A DNA stretch of 36,777 nt, from assembly GCA_036555755.1 (NCBI GenBank), contig DATBKS010000322.1:1-36777 (forward strand). The letters are read 5' to 3'. Below the pieces are notes generated by a model. It worked only from the letters and a program-made list of their open reading frames with translations. It had not been told where the DNA came from and searched no databases. A program made the translations under genes and the position numbers. This document shows positions 1 to 7,752 of this stretch, piece by piece. Numbering within the stretch: position 1 is the first letter of the stretch; each line of letters opens with the position of its first letter. The stretch is from JAICJR01 sp036555755. Lineage in GTDB: Bacteria > Actinomycetota > Thermoleophilia > Solirubrobacterales > Thermoleophilaceae.

Positions 1-122
1 AGCAGCAGGACGCTGCGGCCGTCGAGGGTGACCCGCGGCCCCTGCCGGCCCTCGATCAGGCGGAGGCGCCGGTAGAGCCCCCTGCCACGAAGCTCTTCCA
101 GCCGGTCTGCGATCCCGCTCAT
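1..122 (-). CDS. bioF: 8-amino-7-oxononanoate synthase, N-terminal fragment (cut by window edge)
   Basis: Only the first 40 codons are in the window, starting at an ATG at 122-120. The peptide begins MSGIADRLEELRGRGLYRRL and continues through a stretch ending in GPRVTLDGRSVLL. This matches the usual start of the PLP-dependent BioF/KBL family: an amphipathic helix, then a short strand before the conserved asparagine-tyrosine-leucine region, which lies outside the window. The enzyme joins pimeloyl-thioester and L-alanine to make KAPA, the first committed step of biotin ring assembly. The ATG overlaps the bioB stop as ATGA, which indicates translational coupling within a bioB-bioF operon. The assignment rests on a short N-terminus plus the bioB context; a related alpha-oxoamine synthase is the main alternative. 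Confidence 0.75.
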   Translation of the reverse strand, partial: MSGIADRLEELRGRGLYRRLRLIEGRQGPRVTLDGRSVLL

Positions 123-1243
123 GCCGCGGTCGGATACGGAGGCGGCTTCTTCGCCTTCTTGATCACCCGCAGCTGGGTCGAGGGGTCCCAGAAGTCGGCT
201 TCGGCCTGGTGGTCGACGAGCTCGTCCATCGGGGTCGCCGGGGTGGCGCCCTCGAGCCAGCCGGAGCGGTTGTCGGGCCGCGGGTTGGCGCCGTTGTCGG
301 GCTGGCGCGCGACGTTCAGACCGAGCTCCTCGAACATCGCCCGGTCGTCCTCGGGCTCTGAGCCGAGCGTGGTCAGGAAGTTGCCCATCATCACGCCGTT
401 CACGCCGGCCTTGACGGCGAGCGCGTGCAGCTCGCCGAGGTTCTCGACGCGCCCGCCGCAGAGGCGGAACAGCGCCTCCGGGAGGATCAGCCGGAAGATC
501 GCGATCCACTTGACCGCCTCCCAGGGATCCATGAAGTCGCGGTCGCCGAACTTGGTGCCGGGGCGCGGGTTGAGCAGGTTGATCGGCACGCTGGTGGGGT
601 CGATCGAGGCGAGCTGGAACGCCATCTCCACCCGCTGCGCGCGCGACTCGCCCAGGTTCAGGATCCCGCCCACGCAGGTCTCGAGCCCCGCCTCCTTCAC
701 CGCCTCGATCGTGCGGATGCGGCCGTCGTACCTGACCGTGGTCGAGACCTCGCCGTAGTACGACTCCGCCGTCTCCACGTTGTGGTGCACGCGCTGGATG
801 CCGGCGTCCTTGAGCGCCTTCGCGCGCGCGACTGACATGTGCCCGACCGACGCGCAGCGCTTGAGGTTGGTGTGCTCGGCAACGAGCTTCGCGCCCTCGA
901 CGATGTTGGAGAAGTCGCGCTTGGACAGGCCCTGTCCCTGGGTGACCATGCAGAAGCGGTGCGCGCCCGCCGCCTCGGCTGCCTTCGCGTGCTCGAGGAT
1001 CTGCTCCGGGGTCATCATCGCGTGCATCGGCGTGTCCGAGTCCGCGTACTTCGACTGCGCGCAGAAGCCGCAATCCTCCGCGCAGCCGCCGGACTTGGCG
1101 TTCACCAGCGAGCAGAGATCGGTCGAGTCGCCGAAGCGCTCGACGCGCGCCTCGAAGGCACGGTCGACTAGCGCGAGGATTTCGTCGCGGTCCTCGATTT
1201 CACCGAGGGCCAGCGCTTCCTCGTACGTGATCAGCGGCGGCAA
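119..1243 (-). CDS. bioB: Biotin synthase (radical SAM)
   Basis: Biotin synthase inserts sulfur into dethiobiotin, the last step of biotin synthesis, using a radical-SAM 4Fe-4S cluster and an auxiliary cluster. The radical-SAM cysteines are seen in GGCAEDCGFCAQS (about C54, C58, C61 from my start), preceded by the family segment DLCSLVNAKSGGC. The later segments VGHMSVARAKALKDAG and HHNVETAESYYGEV are typical of BioB. I chose a TTG at 1243-1241 because a GGGAGG Shine-Dalgarno sequence lies six bases upstream; the open frame runs on to 1384, but that extension looks non-coding. From this start the protein has 374 residues. This is slightly longer than many BioB proteins because of a charged, proline-rich C-terminal tail. 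It is the first gene of a bio operon and overlaps bioF by four bases. Confidence 0.96.
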   Translation of the reverse strand: MPPLITYEEALALGEIEDRDEILALVDRAFEARVERFGDSTDLCSLVNAKSGGCAEDCGFCAQSKYADSDTPMHAMMTPEQILEHAKAAEAAGAHRFCMVTQGQGLSKRDFSNIVEGAKLVAEHTNLKRCASVGHMSVARAKALKDAGIQRVHHNVETAESYYGEVSTTVRYDGRIRTIEAVKEAGLETCVGGILNLGESRAQRVEMAFQLASIDPTSVPINLLNPRPGTKFGDRDFMDPWEAVKWIAIFRLILPEALFRLCGGRVENLGELHALAVKAGVNGVMMGNFLTTLGSEPEDDRAMFEELGLNVARQPDNGANPRPDNRSGWLEGATPATPMDELVDHQAEADFWDPSTQLRVIKKAKKPPPYPTAA

Positions 1244-1249
1244 GCTGAA

Positions 1250-1255
1250 CCTCCC
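1250..1255 (-). promoter_or_regulatory. Ribosome binding site deciding the TTG start of bioB
   Basis: The minus strand reads GGGAGG, then six bases, then TTG. No in-frame ATG or GTG is closer, so this site favours a TTG start over the longer open frame. Confidence 0.7.
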
Positions 1256-1281
1256 ATTTCGGCGGCGGTACCAGCCAAGGT

Positions 1282-2861
1282 ATGGGGGAGGTCGGACGGC
1301 TAAAGACCAGCGTGTACGCGCCGATTCCCCGGGATAACCGTCCAGAGAAAGCGCTCGCCCATGCCGTTCATGGTGGCCTTCCACGATGCCGGGTCCTTGC
1401 GGAGCCTTCGCCGGAGCTGCTCGACGGAGGCATCAACGCGCTACTGAGCGCCGATCCCGCCGCAACTGCCGCCCTTTATCCGCAGGTGGCCGCGTCGGAC
1501 ATTCTCAGGTGGGACCAGGTTGCGGATGCTTACAACCGCTGGGTCGAGGAGCAGTATCTCCCTGCAAATGCCCTGCTTTCAACGTTCACGCCCGAGGGCC
1601 TGCACCCGCTCGGGTTCGCCGCCGAGCGGATCACGATGGAGTTGATCGGGAGCTGCGGAGCCGTGTTCCTCGAGCGCGCCGTGCCGGAGATGGGGCCGGA
1701 CATCGATTGCTTCCACACGATTCAGAACCACCCGATCGCCACGCCGCCGGCGCAGACGCCGACCGTCCGGGTCGTGGTGCCGCCGCTGCGTTACATGCAC
1801 CCCGCCACGCTCGACGACTTCGTCGCGCACCCCGATTACAAGCGCCTCTTCGAGGAGACGTGCACCCACATGCGCGCCTACCTCGAGTCTGTGGTCGACG
1901 CCGCCCCGGGCGTGCCGCTGTTCGTCCTCGGCTTCGTCGAGCCGCACATGAATCCGGCCGGACTCTTCTTCCACGCGCGCGAGCTGTCCAACTTCCGCCA
2001 CTTCGTCCGCAGCCTGAACGACGAGCTCGTGGCCTGGTGCGAGGCGCGCGCCAGCGCCCACTTCGTTGATGGGGACGCTCTCGCGTCCGCCATCGGCAAG
2101 GTGGGGGTCGATGAGAGCGCGCAAAACTACTTCGCCCACCGCGGCCCGCTGGACACCGAGTTCGACGACTGCACCGACCTGCTGTGGGGGTTTCAGCCGC
2201 CGCAGGTGGCGCGCAGCTATGACGACCGCTCGGGCACCTACTCGATCGCGATCCTGCGCGAGGTCGTGCAGCGGCTGCTGATCCTGCGCGGCACGGGGCG
2301 CGTGAAGGCCGTGATCGTGGACCTCGACAACACGCTCTGGCGCGGGCTCGCCTCCGACGGCTCGATCGGGCCGTGGGCCGGGCGCCCGCAGGGCATCGCC
2401 GAGGCGCCGAAGATCCTGAAGATCAACTTCCAGCCCAGCTCGAGCGCGAGGAGGTGCAGGCCGCATTCCCCGAGATCCGCGTGCTCGGCGCCGAGATGAA
2501 CTACGTGCGCCGCGAGCTGCTCTACAGCCCGTTCACGCAGACCGAAGTGCGCACGGCCGAGGACGGAGTCCGGTCCGCCACCGTGAAGAAGCAGGCCGAG
2601 CTCCAGCGACACTTCGAGGCGGGCACCTCGACCGGCTTCCTCGAGTCGTTGCAGCTCGTGTGCCGCGTGGACGAGGTGACCGACCCGGACTCAGCCGCCG
2701 GCCAGCGCGCGCTCCAGCTCATCAACAAGACGAACCTCGCCTATGCCGACAGCGGCAAGAACCGCGGCACCGCGGCGTTCATCGAGCGCCACGCACCGGG
2801 CGGCGGAGTCTTGAACCTCGACGCCATCCGGGCGCCGGGGCACGTGCAGCTAGGCGCTTAG
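1282..2861 (+). pseudogene. Decayed FkbH-like HAD-superfamily protein
   Basis: The first frame (to about 2430) holds an SGNH-like N-terminal half with the segment HTIQNHPIATPP, then HAD motif I in VIVDLDNTLWRGLASDGS. FkbH-type proteins load glyceryl or similar units, or act in surface-glycan and polyketide pathways. After GIAEA (about 2403) the reading jumps directly to PKILKINFQP, so the SKND-containing part of the HAD fold is missing. It then loses the usual roughly 30 residues carrying the DDNP motif and shifts frame. The second frame (about 2431-2861) resumes with LEREEVQAAFPEIRVLGAEM and SPFTQTEVRT, the normal FkbH C-terminal half. Two internal deletions and a frameshift remove catalytic motifs, so I call it a pseudogene. 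The start is uncertain (ATG 1282, GTG 1312 or later). It converges on the acyltransferase gene with a 12-bp overlap. Confidence 0.8.
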
Positions 2862-3416
2862 CGCCCGCGCTTCGAGCTCTTCGACCGGCACGCCGCGGGC
2901 GATCAGCGCCTCGCGGTCGCGCAGCCGCAGCGGCCGGGCCGGCACGCCCGACCAGATCTCCCACGCCGGGATCGGCTTCGTGACGACCGAGCCGGCGGCA
3001 GCGATCGCGCCCACGCCCAGGCTCGTCCCGGGCAGCATCACCGCGCCCGAGGCGAGGAACGCGAGATGGTCGATCACGACCGTGCTGAGCTCGACATGGC
3101 GCCACTCGAGCGGCGACATCGTGCTCATCGCGGCGTCCGGCTGATCGGACCCGGTGATCACCCGCGCGCCGTGCGCGACGTCGCCCATGTCGCCGATCAG
3201 GCAGCGGCCGCCGCCGATGATCGAGCTGAAGCTCGACACGTGCACGTGGCGGCCGATCGCCAGCTCCTCTCCTCCCTCGAGCCGGCAGAAGTCATCGATG
3301 CGCGAGTGGTCGCCGATCGAGATCGTCTCGGGCTTGAGGATCAGCGCGTTCTCGAACACCTGCACGTCCTCGCCCACGTGGGCGAAGCGCGCCATGAAGT
3401 CGGGCGACTTAAGCAC
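2850..3416 (-). CDS. Hexapeptide-repeat (left-handed beta-helix) acyltransferase
   Basis: This is a small O- or N-acyltransferase of the LbetaH class, probably acetylating a sugar in the adjacent glycan pathway using acetyl-CoA. Imperfect hexapeptide repeats run through the protein: IGDHSRIDDF, IGRHVHVSSF, ASGAVMLPGTSLGVGAIAAAGSVVTKPIPAW. The ending, with IWSGVPARPLRLRDRE, is typical of the family (proline and GxPA turn after the last coil). The likely start is a GTG at 3416 overlapping the end of the glycosyltransferase gene by eight bases. The ATG at 3395 (MARFAHVGEDVQVFENAL) is an alternative giving 181 residues. Neither start has a clear Shine-Dalgarno sequence, so coupling from the upstream gene is likely. 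It is the third gene of the aminotransferase-glycosyltransferase-acyltransferase operon. Confidence 0.87.
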   Translation of the reverse strand: MLKSPDFMARFAHVGEDVQVFENALILKPETISIGDHSRIDDFCRLEGGEELAIGRHVHVSSFSSIIGGGRCLIGDMGDVAHGARVITGSDQPDAAMSTMSPLEWRHVELSTVVIDHLAFLASGAVMLPGTSLGVGAIAAAGSVVTKPIPAWEIWSGVPARPLRLRDREALIARGVPVEELEARALSA

Positions 3417-5472
3417 CGTGCGCGGCGCGCAGGTCGGCGAACAGCGACAGGTAGTCGCCCGCCACGTCGTTCCATGTGCGCGCGGCCGTGGCGACGGCGT
3501 TCCGCTCGACGGCCTCGGGCGTGGTCGCCTCGGAGCCGTCCCAGAGGCGTGCCAGAGCGCCGGCCACGTCCTCCGGGTCGAGCGGGTTGAAGAGCTCGAC
3601 GGTCGCGCCCAGGCGCTCCACCTGCTCGACGATCGGGGGAACGCGCGAGATCGCAACGGGCTTATTCACCGTCATCGCCTCCCACATCGGGAAGCTGCCG
3701 GCCTCGTACAGGGTGGTCTGCACCATGCCGTCGGACTCCTCGTAGAGCGACTGCAGCTCGCGCGCGTTCACGTAACCGAGGCCGATGAGGTCGGGACCGT
3801 GATAGCGGATGTCGGTGCCGCCTCCGCTCGCCACGACCTTGATCGGGCGGCCCTGACGGCGCAGGATGCGCAGCGCGGCGTCGAGCACCGGGTAGTTCTT
3901 GTGCAGGTGGCAGCCGTTCGGGCTGAGCAGGAAGCGCTCGGGCAGGCCGAAGCGGCGGCGCACACCCGCGCGCTCCTCGGCGGTGGCGGCCTCGGCGGGA
4001 GTCTCAGCGGTGAGCGGAATCACGTGCGAGAGCGAGTCGGGCGTGCCGTAGTAGCGCTGCATCTCGCCGCGGATGAAGTTGGAGGAGTGCACCAGCGCGC
4101 TCGACAGCTCCACCCAGCGCGGGGTCTGGGCCTCGAGCTGGACCTTGTCCGGCGCGTCGTAGACGTCAAAGTGCTTCCAGTTCAGGTCGTGGAAGGTGCA
4201 GACGAGCGGCGCCTTCGTGGCCAGCGGGTAGGACATGTGCGGCCACGAGTAGTAGACGATGTCGAAGCCCTCGAGCTCGCGAGCGGCCACCTGGTCGAAG
4301 TCTCCACCGGGAACCGTGACCACGTCTACGCCCGCGCGCTGCAGCAGCGCGGTGCCCGGGTCGAACGGCTCGAACGGCTTGATCTGGCAGACGAGCTTCA
4401 CCTGCGGCGCCGAGTCGTGCTTCGCCATCCCGTACACGAGCTCGCGCATGAAGCGCTCCCCGCCGCCCTCGCTCGAGCGGGGGTTGAGCACGCATATGGA
4501 GAGGCGCTCGTTCGTCACAGCAGGGTGCACAGGATCCGGTGCGACCTCCACGGCGAGCCTGGTCGGCGCGAGCGACTGCACCAGCGCGCCGAACAACGCC
4601 TTCGCCGACTTGCTCCAGCTCTCGCGCAGCACCGCTGCGCGCGCGGCGCCCTCGAGCTCGGTGCCGCGGTCCCGGCGCAGGGCGGCGGTGATGGCAGCGG
4701 CGAGGCTAGCGCCGTCGCCGGGCCCGGCGTAGGGATAGGCGCTCGCGCCGACAGTGGCCAGGTGGTCGCCCACCAGCGAGGTCTGCGGCGTCACCACGGG
4801 CGCGCCGGTGGCGAGCGCCTCGCGCAGCGTCCAGCCGTCGCCGGGGTGGGCCTCGAAGAACACGATCGCACCGGCGGCGCCCGCCGCCTCGCGCCAGTCG
4901 TTCACCGCCACCGCCTCTTGGCCCGCGAGCAGGCCGTGGGCGTTGGCGAGTCCGCCGGGACGTACGACCGGCTCAGCCGCGGGGTCGGCGATCACGAGTC
5001 GCGGGTCGAGCCCGGCCAGCCGGACGAGCTTCACGGCGGTGAGCAGGACGTTGTAGTTGATGGGAGGAATGGCGAGGATGTCGCCGTTGACCTTCGCCTC
5101 GGCGGGAATGCGCCCGGGCGGCAGCGGCAGCGGCATGACGTCCACGCGCGCGGCGGGGAGGCTCAGCAGCACGCGCAGGTTTCCGGCCGCGCTGGAGGTG
5201 GGGACGATGAACAGCGCGCCGCGGTCGGCCCAGCCGCTGAGCGAGCGCGCGAACTCGTCGCGGATGGCGGCGTTGTAGAGGGCGTCCGTGTTCGGGACGA
5301 CTGCGACGATGCCGTCGGCGTGCTCCGCCGGCGGCGGATAAGCGGTGGCGTCCGGGCAGAGGACCACTTCGCCCTCCGGCGCCTCCTGGGTCTCGGCCAG
5401 GGACTCGAGCGCCTCGAGCAGCGGCCCGAGGTACTCGGGGAAGTCGCCGCTCCAGTAGAGCCTGAGGTCCAT
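3409..5472 (-). CDS. Two-lobed GT-B glycosyltransferase (GT4-like C-terminal half)
   Basis: This is a 687-residue protein with what look like two GT-B units. The C-terminal half (about 325-687) is a complete GT4-type enzyme. It has SSEGGGERFMRELV near its start, FHDLNWKHFDVYDAPDKV in the middle, SPNGCHLHKNYPVL, and the donor-binding E-x7-E in YEAGSFPMWEAM. The N-terminal third (about 1-290) resembles only the second lobe of a GT-B fold (FFEAHPGDGWTLREALATGAPVV, again with an E-x7-E arrangement), so it may be a degenerate or accessory domain. The protein probably transfers a sugar nucleotide donor onto a cell-surface glycan at the cytoplasmic face. It lies 18 bases after the DegT aminotransferase gene and overlaps the acyltransferase gene. 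Donor and acceptor cannot be told from the sequence. Confidence 0.9.
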   Translation of the reverse strand: MDLRLYWSGDFPEYLGPLLEALESLAETQEAPEGEVVLCPDATAYPPPAEHADGIVAVVPNTDALYNAAIRDEFARSLSGWADRGALFIVPTSSAAGNLRVLLSLPAARVDVMPLPLPPGRIPAEAKVNGDILAIPPINYNVLLTAVKLVRLAGLDPRLVIADPAAEPVVRPGGLANAHGLLAGQEAVAVNDWREAAGAAGAIVFFEAHPGDGWTLREALATGAPVVTPQTSLVGDHLATVGASAYPYAGPGDGASLAAAITAALRRDRGTELEGAARAAVLRESWSKSAKALFGALVQSLAPTRLAVEVAPDPVHPAVTNERLSICVLNPRSSEGGGERFMRELVYGMAKHDSAPQVKLVCQIKPFEPFDPGTALLQRAGVDVVTVPGGDFDQVAARELEGFDIVYYSWPHMSYPLATKAPLVCTFHDLNWKHFDVYDAPDKVQLEAQTPRWVELSSALVHSSNFIRGEMQRYYGTPDSLSHVIPLTAETPAEAATAEERAGVRRRFGLPERFLLSPNGCHLHKNYPVLDAALRILRRQGRPIKVVASGGGTDIRYHGPDLIGLGYVNARELQSLYEESDGMVQTTLYEAGSFPMWEAMTVNKPVAISRVPPIVEQVERLGATVELFNPLDPEDVAGALARLWDGSEATTPEAVERNAVATAARTWNDVAGDYLSLFADLRAAHGA

Positions 5473-5490
5473 GGGCCGGACGCGCGCTCG

Positions 5491-6621
5491 CTAGGCGGCT
5501 GCGGGTTGGTCGACAGCCGGAGCCGCCAGCGCGGTGGCGAGGCTCGCCACGACTTCGTCGACCTCCGCGAAGGTCATCTCGTAGAACATCGGGAGGTTGA
5601 GCACCTCGTCGCTCGCAAGCTCGGCATGGGGGCGCAGCTCGTTCGCGAACGGCGCGTACTCAGGGATCGGCTGACGGTAGGCGGGCACGGGGTAGAGCGA
5701 CCGCGTCTCGACTCCCTGCTCGGCGAGTGACTCTGCGACGGCGTCCCGGTTCGGCACGCGGACAGCGTACGAGAACCATGCGGGCTGCCCATCGGAGTAG
5801 TGGCCGGTGGGAACGACCTCCGGGAGCTGGCCCAGCTGCTCGGTGTAGCGAGCGGCGAGTGCGGCGCGCTTCGCGAGGATCTCGCTCGCGCGCGAGAGCT
5901 GGACGCGGCCGATGGCGGCGGCCATCTCGGTGAGTCGGTAGTTCCACGCGAGCGTGTCGTGCACGTACTTGCGACCGGGAATCTCGCCCTGGCCGCGCAT
6001 CTTGCGCGCCCGCTCGGCGAGCTCCTCGCTGTCGGTGAAGACCATCCCGCCCTCGCCCGTGAGCATCGCCTTGGCGGTGTGGAAGCTGGTGGTGGACACG
6101 GTGCCGAGGGCGCATGTCGGGACGCCCAGGTGGTACGCGCCGAGCGACTGCGCGCCGTCGACCACGAGCTGGACCCGGTGGTCCGCGCAGATCGCCTGCA
6201 GCAGCGTGTAGTCGACCGGCGAGCCGCAGTAGTCGGCCACGAGTAGCGCCTTGGTGCGCGGCGTGATGCGGCGGGCAACCTCGTCCGGGTCGATGTTGAG
6301 CGTGACCGGGTCGACGTCGCAGAAGACCGGCGTGGCGCCCTGCCAGACGATGCAGTTGGTGGTGGCGATGTAGGCGAGCGCCGAGACGAGCACCTCGTCG
6401 CCGGGGCCGATCTTCAGCAGTTTCATCGCGAGGTCGAGGGCGACCGTGCCGTTGGACACGGCGATCGCGTGCTCGCGCTGCACGAGGGCGGCGGCGTCGT
6501 CTTCGAAGGCCTTGACCGTGGCGCCCATCGAGAGGCGGCGGTCGCTGAGGGTGGCGTGGACGGCGGCGATCTCCTCGTCACCGAGAAACGGCTTGGCCCA
6601 AGGAATGTGGAAGTTGTGCAT
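5491..6621 (-). CDS. DegT/DnrJ/EryC1/StrS-family PLP aminotransferase
   Basis: The enzyme transfers an amino group, usually from glutamate, to a nucleotide-linked keto-sugar, giving an amino sugar for surface glycans. With a start at ATG 6621 (MHNFHIPWAKPFLGDEE) the protein has 376 residues, the normal family length. Seen in sequence: the substrate-loop start IPWAKPFLGDEE, VSNGTVALDLAMKLL, VDGAQSLGAYHLG with the PLP-pairing Asp, and the Schiff-base lysine in SFHTAKAMLTGEGG (K184). The open frame extends to 6798, but the extra N-terminus is basic and unlike the family. No Shine-Dalgarno sequence precedes the chosen ATG. It heads a three-gene operon with the glycosyltransferase and acyltransferase, and the palindrome array lies about 180 bases upstream. 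Confidence 0.93.
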   Translation of the reverse strand: MHNFHIPWAKPFLGDEEIAAVHATLSDRRLSMGATVKAFEDDAAALVQREHAIAVSNGTVALDLAMKLLKIGPGDEVLVSALAYIATTNCIVWQGATPVFCDVDPVTLNIDPDEVARRITPRTKALLVADYCGSPVDYTLLQAICADHRVQLVVDGAQSLGAYHLGVPTCALGTVSTTSFHTAKAMLTGEGGMVFTDSEELAERARKMRGQGEIPGRKYVHDTLAWNYRLTEMAAAIGRVQLSRASEILAKRAALAARYTEQLGQLPEVVPTGHYSDGQPAWFSYAVRVPNRDAVAESLAEQGVETRSLYPVPAYRQPIPEYAPFANELRPHAELASDEVLNLPMFYEMTFAEVDEVVASLATALAAPAVDQPAAA

Positions 6622-6789
6622 AACCAGGAGGAACGGCTCGCAGGGGCGGGCCACAGGGTCGGATGTCCCGGTATTCGGCCCGGAGAGTACGGACTTGAGC
6701 GGCTGTCTCCGATGAGTTTCCACGCGCGCTCGCCCCAGCCGTTTCCAGCGAGCGCGCCGATCCGTAGCGGGCCATTCCAGCGCTACCGA

Positions 6790-6818
6790 CTTAGACAAAA
6801 AGTTTGACCCCGGGTCAA
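6790..6818 (-). promoter_or_regulatory. Candidate promoter of the aminotransferase-glycosyltransferase operon
   Basis: On the minus strand a TTGACC hexamer (6818-6813, five of six matches to the -35 consensus) is followed after 17 bases by TCTAAG (6795-6790, four of six matches to the -10 consensus). The -35 hexamer lies inside the first palindrome, so a protein bound there would block or reposition RNA polymerase. The resulting leader would be about 160 bases long. Confidence 0.4.
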
Positions 6819-6891
6819 ACGGTTTGACCGGGGGTCAAATTCGTTGACAACAGATTTGTCCCGGGGACAAACCCGTTGCCCCGGCGTCAAA
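6803..6891. repeat. Array of 17-bp palindromes, possible multi-operator site
   Basis: Four related 17-bp elements are seen. 6803-6819 is TTTGACCCCGGGTCAAA (8-bp arms, 1-base centre). 6823-6839 is TTTGACCGGGGGTCAAA (7-bp arms). 6855-6871 is TTTGTCCCGGGGACAAA (8-bp arms, with GAC changed to GTC in both arms, so symmetry is kept). 6875-6891 is GTTGCCCCGGCGTCAAA, a decayed copy. Centres are at 6811, 6831, 6863 and 6883, that is 20, 32 and 20 bases apart. A shorter palindrome GTTGACAAC (6843-6851) sits midway in the wider gap. The compensated change in the third element suggests selection for symmetry. The array is upstream of the sugar operon, so several dimeric regulator sites are the simplest reading. 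Tight hairpins acting as terminators for the crotonase gene are the alternative, but there is no U tract and the loops are too small. Confidence 0.7.
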
Positions 6892-6942
6892 GAGTTTTCC
6901 TAAGTCCGTAGCGCTCGCGACAGAGGGTGGTGGAGCTGCCGT

Positions 6943-7752
6943 CTAGCGGTTCTTCCACTCCGGCGGGCGCTTCTCCGCGAAGGACTGCACGCCCTCGCGG
7001 AAGTCCTCGCTGCGGAAGCACGACTCGCGCAGCTCCACGAGCTCCCGCGCCACGTCCTCCGGCAGCGACAGCGCGTGCGCGCGCAAGGTTCGGATCGCCT
7101 GCTTGTTGCCCTTCAAGGAAAGGGGCGCGTTCGAGGCGATCTCGCCGGCCAGCTCGACGGCCATCGAGTCGAGCTCGTCGCGCTCCACCACCTGGTTGAC
7201 CAAGCCCATTCGCGCCGCGCGATCGGCATCCACGTTCCGCCCGACGTAGAACAGCTCCGCCGTGTTGGCCACGCCGCACACCTCGATGAACTTGCGCAGC
7301 CCCGTGTGCGAGTAGATGAGCCCGAGCCGAGCGGGCGGCATTCCCACCTTGATCCCGCGCGCGGCCACGCGGATGTCGCAGGTCAGCGCCAGCTCGAGCC
7401 CGCCGCCGATCGCATGGCCGTTCAAAGCGGCCACCGCCGGATACTCGTACGCCTCGAGTGCCTCCAGCGCGTCGTGGAACGGGTGCGCCACGAGCGCCTC
7501 GGCCCGCTCCTCGAAGTTCGACGCCTCGAGATTGCCGATGTCGTACCCGGCCGAGAACATCTTGCCGTCGCCGGTGAGCAGCAGGCAGCGGGCGTCGAGC
7601 CCGCGGACGGTCTCGGCGAGGGTGTCGAGGATCTCGTGGTCGAGCGCCCCGCGCTTCTCGGGGTTCGAGATCTTCAGCCGGGCGACGTGCGGCGCAGGTT
7701 CGTCGAGCAGCAGCTTGCCCGACGCCAGTTCTTGGACCGAGGAGCTACTCAA
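6943..7752 (-). CDS. Enoyl-CoA hydratase/isomerase-fold protein, possibly a YgfG-like acyl-CoA decarboxylase
   Basis: This is a 269-residue crotonase-superfamily protein. The oxyanion-hole segments are MFSAGYDIGNLE and NGHAIGGGLELALTCD. The first hydratase glutamate is present in GGGLE (about E120). The second catalytic glutamate of true hydratases is missing: the region reads GMPPARLGLIYSHTG. This resembles methylmalonyl-CoA decarboxylase (YgfG), where a tyrosine sits at the same place. The ending SEDFREGVQSFAEKRPPEW also fits that branch. The histidine I recall from the YgfG active site is a tyrosine here (SAGYD), so the reaction is open: decarboxylase, isomerase or hydratase-like. The start is a TTG at 7752 overlapping the biotin carrier gene by eight bases, so the two are probably co-translated. 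Confidence 0.88.
   Translation of the reverse strand: MSSSSVQELASGKLLLDEPAPHVARLKISNPEKRGALDHEILDTLAETVRGLDARCLLLTGDGKMFSAGYDIGNLEASNFEERAEALVAHPFHDALEALEAYEYPAVAALNGHAIGGGLELALTCDIRVAARGIKVGMPPARLGLIYSHTGLRKFIEVCGVANTAELFYVGRNVDADRAARMGLVNQVVERDELDSMAVELAGEIASNAPLSLKGNKQAIRTLRAHALSLPEDVARELVELRESCFRSEDFREGVQSFAEKRPPEWKNR

Larger units (their letters stand above)
6622..6942. other. Gene-free region between the crotonase gene and the glycan operon
   Basis: This 321-base stretch separates two minus-strand genes. Bases 6622-6789 would be the leader of the aminotransferase mRNA; I see no convincing small gene or structured RNA there. Bases 6790-6891 hold a candidate promoter and an array of short palindromes, annotated separately. 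Bases 6892-6942 follow the crotonase gene and show no clear intrinsic terminator. The region is visibly richer in A and T around 6791-6900 than its neighbours. Confidence 0.7.

Noticed and set aside
3154..5730. An 858-residue plus-strand open frame across the glycosyltransferase region
   Set aside because: It is antisense to a clear glycosyltransferase, is arginine/histidine/alanine/valine-rich low-complexity sequence, and shows no domain; it is a GC-rich shadow.
6803..6891. CRISPR-like repeat interpretation of the palindrome array
   Set aside because: Repeats are only 17 bp, palindromic, separated by 3-15 bases rather than by uniform spacers of about 30 bases, and no cas genes are present.
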